From Chloroflexota bacterium (GTDB lineage Bacteria; Chloroflexota; Limnocylindria; Limnocylindrales; CSP1-4), in the NCBI GenBank assembly GCA_025935655.1, contig JAICUV010000195.1, positions 1 to 6,565 of the forward strand: 6,565 nucleotides of DNA, in the 5' to 3' direction. Both the position numbers and the translations under genes were made by a program. The notes beneath the pieces are model-generated. The model ran no database searches and had not been told where the DNA came from. It worked only from the letters and a program-made list of their open reading frames with translations. Below, piece by piece: positions 1 to 5,513 of the stretch (its first letter is position 1; every line of letters starts with the position of its first letter).

Positions 1-891
1 GAGGACGCGATGCGCCGCGGGCTGCGGGTCGACGACTTCGCGCCCCGGCTCTCGTTCTTCTTCAACTCGCACAGCGACTTCTTCGAGGAGATCGCGAAGT
101 TCCGCGCGAGCCGCCGCATCTGGTGGAAGCTGATGAGCGAGCGCTACCGGGCCGAGAACGAGCGCTCGACCTGGATGCGCTTCCACACCCAGACCGCGGG
201 CGTGTCGCTCACGCCGCAGCAGCCGCTCAACAACCTCACCCGGGTCGCGACCCAGGCGCTGGCCGCGATCCTCGGCGGGACCCAGAGCCTCCACACGGAC
301 GCATACGACGAGGCGCTCGCCGTGCCCACGGCGGAGGCGGCGCTGCTGGCGCTGCGCCAGCAGCAGGTGCTGCTCGAGGAGACCGGCGTGGCCTCGACGG
401 TGGACCCGCTGGGTGGATCGTGGTTCGTGGAGGCGCTCACCAACCGGGTGGAGCGCGAGGTCTGGCGCTACCTCGACGAGATCGACCGCCGCGGCGGCAT
501 GGTCAAGGCGATCGCGGAGGGCTATCCGCAGCGCGAGATCGCGGACTCGGCCTACCGCTTCCAGCGCGAGTTCGACGCGGGCGAGCGGGTCATCGTCGGC
601 GTCAACGGCTACACCAACGCCGAGCCGATCCGGGTGCCCGTCCTGTCCGTCCCCGAGGGCTCAGAGGAGCGCCACCTCGCGCGGCTCGCGAGGACCCGCG
701 CCGAGCGCGACAACGAGGCGGTGGCGGCGGCGCTCCAGGGGCTCCGCGAGGCGGCCGCGCGGCCGGGCACGAGCGAGACGAACCTCATGCCCCACTTCAT
801 CCGCTGCGCGGAGCGCTATGCGACCCTTGGGGAGCAGACCAGCGTGCTGCGGACCGTGTTCGGCGAGTACCGCGAGCCGGTCGCCGTCTAG
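1..891 (+). CDS. Coenzyme-B12-dependent acyl-CoA mutase large subunit (methylmalonyl-CoA mutase type), 5'-truncated
   Basis: This is the C-terminal 296 residues of an enzyme that rearranges the carbon skeleton of acyl-CoA thioesters, such as (R)-methylmalonyl-CoA to succinyl-CoA, in the cytoplasm. The frame is open from base 1, so the Met at base 10 is internal. Seen: DDFAPRLSFFF (the Arg, local residue 16, matches the CoA-contacting Arg283 of the Propionibacterium enzyme), RFHTQTAG (His62), LGGTQSLHTDAYDEAL, TVDPLGGSWFVE and VIVGVNGY, all hallmarks of the TIM-barrel domain. The protein ends at a TLGEQ...VFGEYRE tail with no DxHxxG B12-binding domain, so a separate small B12 subunit is expected. 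The residues that set the substrate (Tyr89, Arg207 and His244 in Propionibacterium) lie upstream of the window, so isobutyryl-CoA or ethylmalonyl-CoA mutase types cannot be excluded. The family is certain; the substrate is not. Confidence 0.93.
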   Translation, partial: EDAMRRGLRVDDFAPRLSFFFNSHSDFFEEIAKFRASRRIWWKLMSERYRAENERSTWMRFHTQTAGVSLTPQQPLNNLTRVATQALAAILGGTQSLHTDAYDEALAVPTAEAALLALRQQQVLLEETGVASTVDPLGGSWFVEALTNRVEREVWRYLDEIDRRGGMVKAIAEGYPQREIADSAYRFQREFDAGERVIVGVNGYTNAEPIRVPVLSVPEGSEERHLARLARTRAERDNEAVAAALQGLREAAARPGTSETNLMPHFIRCAERYATLGEQTSVLRTVFGEYREPVAV

Positions 892-905
892 GCGCGGGAT
901 CGCGC
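892..905. terminator. Weak hairpin in the 20-bp gap between convergent genes
   Basis: GCGCG, a GGAT loop and CGCGC form a 5-bp stem directly after the mutase stop codon and just before the stop of the opposing gene. There is no T-tract. It is the only structure in the gap and may act as a weak bidirectional terminator, but such short GC palindromes occur by chance in this composition. Confidence 0.25.
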
Positions 906-911
906 GCTCGC

Positions 912-1646
912 TCAGTCGGCGTCCTCGGGCGCGCCGTCCGACTCGTCGGGCGGGCGGTGGGATCGGGCGAAGGCGAGGGCGTCGGCGACCGACGGCACGA
1001 GCTCCTCCGCGCCGACGGCGTCCCGGATCCCCGGGTGCGCGACGATGCGCCCACCCACGACGACGGGGACGCGGCGACCGCTCGACGCGATCCGGACCCG
1101 GCGGATGCTCTCGGCCAGGTCGCCGACGCGGGCCGGATCGGAGGCGCTGAGCGCGACGAGGTCCACGTCGTTGCGGCTCACGAACGCACCGAGGTCCTCC
1201 GCGGGAAGGTCCGCGCCGAGGTTCGCGACCGTCCACCCGTCCTCGGCGAGCACCTGCTCGAGGCACACGAGGCCGATCATGTGCTGCTCGCCGGCGACGC
1301 CCGCGAGGACGGCGACGGGGCCGATGCGGTGCTCGGGCCCGAGCTCGGGGCGGATCCGCTCCAGTGCGCGGAGCAGCGTCCGCGAGGCGAGGTGCTCCTC
1401 CGCGACGGTCCACTGGCCGGCGGCCCAGCGGTCGCCCACGAGCCCCATCGCGTCGCGGAGCAGGCCGTCGAAGACGTCCGCCCGAGTCGATTCCGCGAGG
1501 GCGTGGCGCAGGGTCCAGGCCGCGAGCTCGTCGTCGCCGTCGGCAAGCAGGCCGGCGAGGAGCTCCGGGGACAGCGAGGCCGCGGGCACGTCATCGGCGG
1601 ATGACGGGTCCACGGGCGGGAGGCGGATCGGCAGGTCGTCGCTCAC
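912..1646 (-). CDS. Stand-alone cobalamin-binding protein, CarH/LitR-type B12 domain without HTH
   Basis: This 244-residue soluble protein is predicted to bind a cobalamin. After a Pro/Asp-rich, probably disordered head (1-25), residues 28-98 form the helical cap domain with Trp74-x9-Glu84-His85 (in WTVAEEHLAS), the signature of B12 photoreceptors of the CarH/LitR/AerR kind. Residues 109-230 form the Rossmann B12 domain with Glu120-x-His122-x-x-Gly125 (His122 the predicted lower cobalt ligand), Ser167-x-Ser169 and Gly198-Gly199. There is no MerR helix-turn-helix, so any output must go through a partner protein, as for AerR. The residue after Trp74 is Ala, where CarH of Thermus has its light-adduct His132. 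The GTG start is fixed by an in-frame TAG 9 nt upstream and has no Shine-Dalgarno. It is convergent with the mutase gene and unlikely to be its small subunit, because that family has DxHxxG and no such cap. A corrinoid carrier for a methyltransferase is the main alternative. Confidence 0.85.
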   Translation of the reverse strand: MSDDLPIRLPPVDPSSADDVPAASLSPELLAGLLADGDDELAAWTLRHALAESTRADVFDGLLRDAMGLVGDRWAAGQWTVAEEHLASRTLLRALERIRPELGPEHRIGPVAVLAGVAGEQHMIGLVCLEQVLAEDGWTVANLGADLPAEDLGAFVSRNDVDLVALSASDPARVGDLAESIRRVRIASSGRRVPVVVGGRIVAHPGIRDAVGAEELVPSVADALAFARSHRPPDESDGAPEDAD

Positions 1647-1652
1647 GGCCGG

Positions 1653-1658
1653 ACTCTA
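1653..1658 (-). promoter_or_regulatory. -10 element TAGAGT of a leaderless promoter for the B12-binding protein
   Basis: On the minus strand TAGAGT fits TANNNT and lies exactly 6 nt before the GTG start. Transcription would therefore begin at or next to the start codon. No Shine-Dalgarno is present, which agrees with leaderless initiation. No convincing -35 box is visible; the -35 region is occupied by a tandem 8-bp repeat (1663-1678). Confidence 0.5.
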
Positions 1659-1662
1659 GCGC

Positions 1663-1678
1663 ACCCGGCCACCCGGCC
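1663..1678. repeat. Tandem 8-bp direct repeat ACCCGGCC x2
   Basis: Two perfect adjacent copies of ACCCGGCC (GGCCGGGT on the minus strand) fill most of the 37-bp gap between the membrane-protein gene and the B12-protein gene. They lie at about the -35 region of the B12-protein promoter and could be an activator site or simply GC-rich chance. Confidence 0.4.
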
Positions 1679-1683
1679 GCGGG

Positions 1684-2172
1684 TCAGGATCCGTCGTGGT
1701 ACCGCCAGTACGCCGTCGAATCGAGGCGCAGCGGCGCCCGGTAGATCCGAACCATCCACGCAAGGCCGACGAGCATGACCGCGATGCCGCCGAGCGGGAA
1801 CAGCGGCATCGGCGGATCGCCCCCGAACGTCGGCTCCGCGGCCGCAGTCAGGACCACGGCGACCGCGGACACGATCGCCGCGATCGCGACGGCGAACTCG
1901 ATCCGCGTCGCCCACCAGCCGGACGTCCGGTCCACGAGCACCAGCGTGGTTCGTGCGCGTGCCACCCGCTCGCGCAGCGCCCGGCTGCGATACCGCCACC
2001 GCGCCGTGCCCCGGACGAGCGGTCCCGTGTCCAGGCGCCGGTGGATGACGAAGGCGAGGGCGAGGCAGTACGCGGTCGCCACGGCGATGGGCACCCAGTC
2101 CGCCAGCATGGGCTCCCGCCGGTCGAACATCGGCAGCAGCCATCCGGCCACGATGCTCGCGAAGTCCGTCAT
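1684..2172 (-). CDS. Small membrane protein of unknown function, three predicted TM helices
   Basis: I do not recognise this 162-residue protein. Hydrophobic segments at about 26-43, 92-112 and 124-144 look like membrane helices. Between the first and second lies a strongly basic loop (45-90, with a cluster of Arg at 58-74), which by the positive-inside rule is cytoplasmic. The C-terminus ends in Arg/Tyr-rich residues. A GTG at 2175 and an ATG at 2172 are adjacent. GGGGAG at 2180-2185 sits 4 nt from the GTG but 7 nt from the ATG, so the ATG is preferred. The gene reads leftwards towards the B12-protein gene with a 37-bp gap. The downstream gene appears to have its own promoter, so shared function is not implied. 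It diverges from the DinB-like gene. Confidence 0.75.
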   Translation of the reverse strand: MTDFASIVAGWLLPMFDRREPMLADWVPIAVATAYCLALAFVIHRRLDTGPLVRGTARWRYRSRALRERVARARTTLVLVDRTSGWWATRIEFAVAIAAIVSAVAVVLTAAAEPTFGGDPPMPLFPLGGIAVMLVGLAWMVRIYRAPLRLDSTAYWRYHDGS

Positions 2173-2179
2173 CACGCCG

Positions 2180-2185
2180 CTCCCC
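2180..2185 (-). promoter_or_regulatory. Ribosome binding site GGGGAG deciding the start of the membrane-protein gene
   Basis: GGGGAG on the minus strand is 7 nt from ATG 2172 and only 4 nt from GTG 2175. The spacing favours the ATG. Confidence 0.6.
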
Positions 2186-2218
2186 GCTGCGGGCCGGTCG
2201 ACAGCCGGCCGTGGGTCG

Positions 2219-2224
2219 ATCGTA
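2219..2224 (-). promoter_or_regulatory. -10 element TACGAT, leftward promoter of the membrane-protein gene
   Basis: TACGAT on the minus strand lies 43 nt before the ATG at 2172, giving a leader of roughly 40 nt that contains the GGGGAG ribosome binding site. The identical hexamer occurs on the plus strand at 2246-2251 for the divergent gene. No clear -35 is seen. Confidence 0.4.
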
Positions 2225-2245
2225 CGCCGACCCGCAAGGGGCGAC

Positions 2246-2251
2246 TACGAT
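2246..2251 (+). promoter_or_regulatory. -10 element TACGAT of a leaderless promoter for the DinB-like gene
   Basis: TACGAT fits TANNNT and ends 6 nt before ATG 2258, so the transcript would start at the start codon. The AAGGGG at 2236-2241 is 16 nt from the ATG, too far for a Shine-Dalgarno, which supports leaderless initiation. Confidence 0.5.
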
Positions 2252-2257
2252 GGCGGC

Positions 2258-2740
2258 ATGTACCTCGACGCCCTCTCGTTCCTCGAAGACGAACGCGACG
2301 CCTTCCGTCCCTACGAGGCGCTCGACGCCCTCACCGACGAGCAGCTCGACACGCCCGTCGATGCCGCCGGCGGGTGGAGCGGCCGCGACCTCATGGGTCA
2401 CATGATCGTGTGGCAGGAGGTTGCCCTCGACACGGCGAAGGAGCTCGCGGTGGGCGAGCACAGCGCCACCATGGACCGCCTGGAGGCACAGTGGGACTCG
2501 GCACCGGATGCCGGCGACCGCATGAACGCCGCCGCGATCGATCGCTTCCGCGCAATGCCGATGGACGAGGTCCGGCGCCTGTTCCGGACCGTGTCCGGCG
2601 AGCTTCGCGGCTACCTCACCGTCGTCCCGGAGTCGCGCTGGATCAAGCACTCGACGCACCAGGAATGGTTCTTCGGCGAGACCATCGAGCACTACGAGGA
2701 GCACGCGAAGGAGCTGGCCGCCATCCTCGGATCCGTCTGA
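2258..2740 (+). CDS. DinB-like four-helix-bundle protein (DinB/YfiT superfamily)
   Basis: The protein has 160 residues, normal for the DinB/YfiT metalloprotein superfamily, whose members are four-helix bundles that bind a divalent metal through three His and often transfer thiols (bacillithiol, mycothiol) or detoxify. Seen: GWSGRDLMGHMIVW with His48 in the early helix, and HYEEH near the end with His145 and His149 spaced HxxxH, together the expected metal triad. The preceding WSxxDLxxHxxxW pattern is typical. The true substrate is unknown. ATG 2258 was chosen because a -10 hexamer lies 6 nt upstream and the family begins here; the frame is open much further upstream, but that part is antisense to the membrane-protein gene and has no protein-like character. 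The MFS gene follows after 72 nt with no promoter seen, so the two are probably one operon. Confidence 0.85.
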   Translation: MYLDALSFLEDERDAFRPYEALDALTDEQLDTPVDAAGGWSGRDLMGHMIVWQEVALDTAKELAVGEHSATMDRLEAQWDSAPDAGDRMNAAAIDRFRAMPMDEVRRLFRTVSGELRGYLTVVPESRWIKHSTHQEWFFGETIEHYEEHAKELAAILGSV

Positions 2741-2769
2741 GGCGGCACACCCACCAGGAGTCCAGGCTG

Positions 2770-2786
2770 CCGGGCCCGCGACCCGG
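2770..2786 (+). other. Small inverted repeat upstream of the MFS gene
   Basis: CCGGG, a 7-nt loop and CCCGG lie in the 72-bp gap between the DinB-like and MFS genes. The stem is only 5 bp and no T-tract follows, so it is not a convincing terminator. It could modestly tune readthrough or reflect composition. Confidence 0.2.
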
Positions 2787-2800
2787 ACGCGTCCAGACAC

Positions 2801-2805
2801 GGGAG
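2801..2805 (+). promoter_or_regulatory. Ribosome binding site GGGAG of the MFS gene
   Basis: GGGAG ends 7 nt before ATG 2813, the usual spacing, and fixes the start. This gene is therefore translated from a leadered or polycistronic transcript, unlike its upstream neighbour. Confidence 0.7.
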
Positions 2806-2812
2806 CACGACG

Positions 2813-4408
2813 ATGACCGTCCCAGCCACCGCCGCGCCCGCCGCCTCCCAGGGCAGCCAGCGCCTATCGATCCTGCTCGCGATGGCGATGTTCGTCCTCG
2901 TGGTGGACACGTCGCTGATGAACGTGTCGATCTCGGCGGTCGTGGCCGATCTCGGCACGACCGTCAGCTCGGTGCAGTCCGCGATCGCGCTCGAGGCGCT
3001 CGTGTCGGCGGCGTTCATCCTGATCAGCAGCAAGGTGGGCGACCTCATCGGCCGCAAGAAGGCCTACGTCCTCGGCCTGCTGGGCTACGCCATCGGTGCG
3101 CTCGCGATGACCGTCGCCCAGTCGATCCTGCCGGTGCTCATCTTCTGGGCGATCTTCGGTGGCCTCGGCGCGTCGCTCCTCCTGCCCGCGATGCAGTCGC
3201 TGATCCACGGCAACTTCGAAGGTGCGGCGCAGAAGCGGGCGTACGCGCTCGTTGGAGCCGCGGCGGCGATCGCCGCGGCTGTCGGACCGCTGCTCGGCGG
3301 CTTCGTGACGACGTTCCTCTCCTGGCGGGTCGGGTTCCTGCTGGAGGTCGTGATCATCGGCGTCGTGCTCTCGGGGATCGGCCTCGTGAAGGACGTGCCC
3401 TACACCGGCAAGCGCGGCATCGACCTGGTGGGTGCCGCGCTCTCGGTCGTGGGCATGGGCGGGATCGTCCTCGGCATCCTCGTGTGGCAGGAGGGCGGCG
3501 ACCGAGTGCTCGCGATCATGGCGCTGGGTGCGGTCTCGCTCACGGCGCTCGGGTGGTGGCTCCTCCGGCGGAAGCGGGCCGGTCAGCTCACGCTGCTCGA
3601 CCCCGACCTGTTCCGGTCCATCCACTTCCGGATCGGGATCACCCAGCAGATGCTCCAGCAGATCGCGCTGGGCGGCGCGATGATCGCCCTGCCGATCTTC
3701 CTGCAGATGGTCCTCGAGTACAACGCGCTCCAGGCCGGGCTGTCGCTCGCGCCGCTGTCGCTGAGCATGTTCGCGGTCGCGATCCTCGCCGGGCGGCGCG
3801 GCGGGCGCCGGCGACCGGCGGTCATCGTGCGGGCCGGCTTCGGGCTCCTGCTCGTCGGCATGGTCGCGCTCCTGCCGCTGGTCCCGCGGGTGGACTCCGG
3901 CTGGTGGCTCGTCGTGCCGCTCGCGATCGCCGGGTCCGGCCTCGGGCTGCTCGTGTCGCAGCTCAACAACTTCACGCTCGCGCCGATCTCCGAGGAGGGG
4001 ATCAGCGAGGCGGCCGGCGTCAACTCCGCGGCCGGGTCCTTCGGCCTCTCGTTCGGCCTGGCGATGGCCGGCGGGCTGATGCTCGCGGCGCTGTCGCTCT
4101 CGTTCACCACGATGGCCGAGCAGAGCGCGGTCCTGACGCCGGCCGAGCAGCAGCAGGTCGCCGTGGCCCTCGAGGAGGATGCCCAGCTGATGAGCACGAC
4201 ACAGCTCGAGGCGATGCTCGCGGTCCAGCCGGACGAGACGGCCAGGGAGGTCGTGCGGATCAACACCGAGGCGCGCACGATCGCGCTCCAGGTCGCGCTG
4301 CTCGTGCCCGCGCTCGCGGCGCTGCTCGGCCTGCTGAACTCGCTGCGCATGATGGGGCTGCCCGACATCAAGCCCAGCGCGGACGTCGAGGGCATGCTCA
4401 TGGGGTGA
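2813..4408 (+). CDS. MFS exporter, DHA2 (EmrB/QacA-like, 14-TM) family
   Basis: The protein has 531 residues, in the usual range for 14-helix DHA2 drug:proton antiporters of the cytoplasmic membrane. Seen: TM1 with Asp32 in VVDTSLMNVSIS (motif D1), the TM2-TM3 loop SKVGDLIGRKK at 73-83 (motif A), and the TM5 antiporter motif C with Gly148 and GPLLGG at 158-163. A second-half loop rich in Arg/Gly follows at about 325-335. A long polar loop (about 430-485) precedes the final helix, and a short tail ends the protein. Motif B is unusual: aligning on GGLGAS..LLLPA puts Ala113 where the conserved TM4 Arg normally sits. The substrate cannot be read from sequence. The DinB-like gene upstream and VOC gene downstream suggest detoxification by association only. 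Export is the default reading, but the missing Arg leaves the coupling mechanism open. Confidence 0.92.
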   Translation: MTVPATAAPAASQGSQRLSILLAMAMFVLVVDTSLMNVSISAVVADLGTTVSSVQSAIALEALVSAAFILISSKVGDLIGRKKAYVLGLLGYAIGALAMTVAQSILPVLIFWAIFGGLGASLLLPAMQSLIHGNFEGAAQKRAYALVGAAAAIAAAVGPLLGGFVTTFLSWRVGFLLEVVIIGVVLSGIGLVKDVPYTGKRGIDLVGAALSVVGMGGIVLGILVWQEGGDRVLAIMALGAVSLTALGWWLLRRKRAGQLTLLDPDLFRSIHFRIGITQQMLQQIALGGAMIALPIFLQMVLEYNALQAGLSLAPLSLSMFAVAILAGRRGGRRRPAVIVRAGFGLLLVGMVALLPLVPRVDSGWWLVVPLAIAGSGLGLLVSQLNNFTLAPISEEGISEAAGVNSAAGSFGLSFGLAMAGGLMLAALSLSFTTMAEQSAVLTPAEQQQVAVALEEDAQLMSTTQLEAMLAVQPDETAREVVRINTEARTIALQVALLVPALAALLGLLNSLRMMGLPDIKPSADVEGMLMG

Positions 4409-4514
4409 GGTCGGCCGGACGGGGGCGGGGGAACCGGCGGCACGGTCATCCGGGCCACCGGTCCGCGCGCGCAGGGAAACTCGACCCTGTGGTCCGACAC
4501 GGCGCTCGCCCACG

Positions 4515-4904
4515 ATGATGGCGATGCACCGCCCGATGACGCTCAACCACCTCTACCTCCGGGTCGCGGACCTCGCGGCGTCGGAGGCGTTCTATCGCCG
4601 GTACTTCGGCTTCACCGGTCCGCCGGAATGGCAGGGCGAGACATGCGTCATCCGTGACGAGGCCGGCTTCACGCTCGCGCTGACGCCTGATCCCGCGCCA
4701 CCGGCGTGGCCGGACGGGCTGCACTATGGCTTCGTGCTGGACTCGGTGGCGGACGCCCGGCGGCTGCTCGCCCGGTTCCAGCGGGACGCCCATCCCGTCC
4801 ACGAGTCCTACCTGGAACCCGCGTTCGTCGTGTTCAAGGTCCGCGACCCCGATGACTACCTCGTGGAGGTGGAGGCCGGCGTCCCCACGTTCCCGCCTGC
4901 CTGA
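4515..4904 (+). CDS. VOC superfamily protein (glyoxalase/bleomycin-resistance/dioxygenase fold)
   Basis: This 129-residue protein is the length of a single VOC domain built from two beta-alpha-beta-beta-beta units and acting as a dimer. Seen: LNHLYLRVADLAASEAFYRRYFGF at the N-terminus (His12 on the first strand), GLHYGFVLD with His70 opening the second unit, and DPDDYLVEVE with Glu118 near the end. These are three plausible metal ligands. The substrate is unknown; members include glyoxalase I, fosfomycin/bleomycin resistance proteins, extradiol dioxygenases and epimerases. Four in-frame ATGs (4515, 4518, 4524, 4536) compete and none has a Shine-Dalgarno. CACGAT at 4511-4516 lies 7 nt before ATG 4524, which would suit a leaderless start there, and family alignment would also accept 4536. 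It follows the MFS gene after 106 bp, so it may be co-transcribed or separate. Confidence 0.85.
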   Translation: MMAMHRPMTLNHLYLRVADLAASEAFYRRYFGFTGPPEWQGETCVIRDEAGFTLALTPDPAPPAWPDGLHYGFVLDSVADARRLLARFQRDAHPVHESYLEPAFVVFKVRDPDDYLVEVEAGVPTFPPA

Positions 4905-4926
4905 TCGCCGCGTCTCCGGCCCGACG

Positions 4927-4932
4927 TATGCT
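4927..4932 (+). promoter_or_regulatory. -10 element TATGCT for the acidic-head protein gene
   Basis: TATGCT matches the -10 consensus well and lies 41 nt before GTG 4974, predicting a leader of about 35 nt that carries the GGAG ribosome binding site. No good -35 match lies 16-18 bp upstream. Confidence 0.45.
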
Positions 4933-4961
4933 GGCGCCACCGCCCGTCCGCGGGCCGCCAC

Positions 4962-4965
4962 GGAG
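4962..4965 (+). promoter_or_regulatory. Ribosome binding site GGAG deciding the GTG start at 4974
   Basis: GGAG (in CGGAGAA) is 8 nt from GTG 4974 and is the reason this start is chosen. Confidence 0.6.
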
Positions 4966-4973
4966 AACCACCT

Positions 4974-5426
4974 GTGACAGCACCTCCCGGCTCCAACGGC
5001 CACGTCCCCGACGCGGACGCCGCCGATCCCGTCGACGAGGCCGTCCTGGACGCGCTCGACGCCGAGCCGCTGGACGCCGATGAGGCTGCCGCGGGCGCCG
5101 CCGCCGCCTCGGACGAGGTGGACGAGTCGCTGGACGAGCGGGTCGGCGCCGTGATCGACGACCTGGGCGGGGTGGACCGCCTGCGGGACCACGGCACCCT
5201 CGCGTTCGCCGCCGGCGACATCGTGTTCGCCGTCCTCACGGACGACCGGCTCGAGGCGGCGCTGGACGACACGGTGCTGAAGGCGGCGCTCCGGACGCCC
5301 GACACGGCGGCATCGCCGCGCGGCGCCGGGTGGATCGCGTTCGCGCCGTCGGCCGTGGACCGATACGCGCTGGATCGCGCCGAGGCGTGGGTGCGGTTCG
5401 CGCACCGGCGGGCCACCGGTCGCTGA
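4974..5426 (+). CDS. Hypothetical protein with acidic, alanine-rich head and small C-terminal domain
   Basis: I cannot assign this 150-residue protein with confidence. Residues 1-55 are almost only Asp, Glu, Ala, Pro and small residues, with no Lys or Arg, and are probably disordered. Residues 56-147 look like a folded domain: GVDRLRDHGTLAFAAGDIVFAVL, then GAGWIAF (117-123) and a final helix with Trp139 and AHRR. The order of a strand pair, a GW-containing strand and a terminal helix recalls the luciferase-like DUF5519 or TfoX/YjbR-type small domains, but this is impression only. No signal peptide or membrane helix is seen. The gene is monocistronic by its own promoter and the strong hairpins that follow it. 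Codon use looks like that of its neighbours, so it is a real gene. Confidence 0.7.
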   Translation: MTAPPGSNGHVPDADAADPVDEAVLDALDAEPLDADEAAAGAAAASDEVDESLDERVGAVIDDLGGVDRLRDHGTLAFAAGDIVFAVLTDDRLEAALDDTVLKAALRTPDTAASPRGAGWIAFAPSAVDRYALDRAEAWVRFAHRRATGR

Positions 5427-5431
5427 TCCCA

Positions 5432-5448
5432 CGGCGCCCCGGGCGCCG
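5432..5448. terminator. First of two tandem hairpins between convergent genes
   Basis: CGGCGCC, loop CCG, GGCGCCG form a perfect 7-bp stem starting 6 nt after the stop at 5426. There is no T-tract. With the stronger hairpin at 5458-5482 it probably ends transcription from the rightward gene. Confidence 0.45.
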
Positions 5449-5457
5449 GACACGAAG

Positions 5458-5482
5458 CGACCCCGGTCGGGGACCGGGGTCG
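5458..5482. terminator. Strong bidirectional hairpin between the acidic-head gene and trxA
   Basis: A perfect 11-bp inverted repeat (CGACCCCGGTC / GACCGGGGTCG) with a GGG loop lies between the convergent stops at 5426 and 5514. No T-run follows on either strand, as is common for high-GC terminators. Its symmetry and location suit a shared terminator for both genes. Confidence 0.7.
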
Positions 5483-5513
5483 TCGAATGCTTGCCGGGCG
5501 GACCCGGCGGCGG

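Noticed and set aside
10..12. ATG at base 10 as the start of the mutase gene
   Set aside because: The frame is open to base 1, and the conserved domain clearly begins well upstream (the substrate-binding and barrel start are missing), so this Met is internal.
123..1604. A 493-codon plus-strand frame overlapping the mutase and the B12-protein gene
   Set aside because: It is out of frame with the mutase and antisense to the B12-protein gene, both of which carry recognisable motifs; its own product is repetitive Arg/Ala/Gly.
912..1646. The B12-binding protein as the small subunit of the neighbouring mutase
   Set aside because: Mutase small subunits have a DxHxxG motif (usually DGHDRG) and no Trp-x9-Glu-His cap domain, and are normally encoded in the same direction. 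Here the motif is ExHxxG, a cap is present and the genes converge.
1775..2257. An N-terminal extension of the DinB-like protein up to 1775
   Set aside because: The frame is open, but the region is antisense to a membrane-protein gene and contains a divergent promoter region. The DinB fold is complete from 2258.
4409..4514. A terminator or small gene in the 106-bp gap between MFS and VOC genes
   Set aside because: Only a short imperfect GCCGG...CCGGC pairing around a G-rich run is seen, with no T-tract, and no start-stop frame with a ribosome binding site was found.
1696..4518. A 940-codon open frame on the plus strand
   Set aside because: It runs antisense to the membrane-protein gene and out of frame through the DinB-like and MFS genes. 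Its translation is Arg/Pro/Gly-rich low complexity, typical of a GC-rich shadow frame.
2864..4546. A 560-codon open frame on the minus strand opposite the MFS gene
   Set aside because: The product is an Arg/Glu/His/Asp-rich shadow with no domain-like pattern, while the opposite strand encodes a clear 14-helix transporter.
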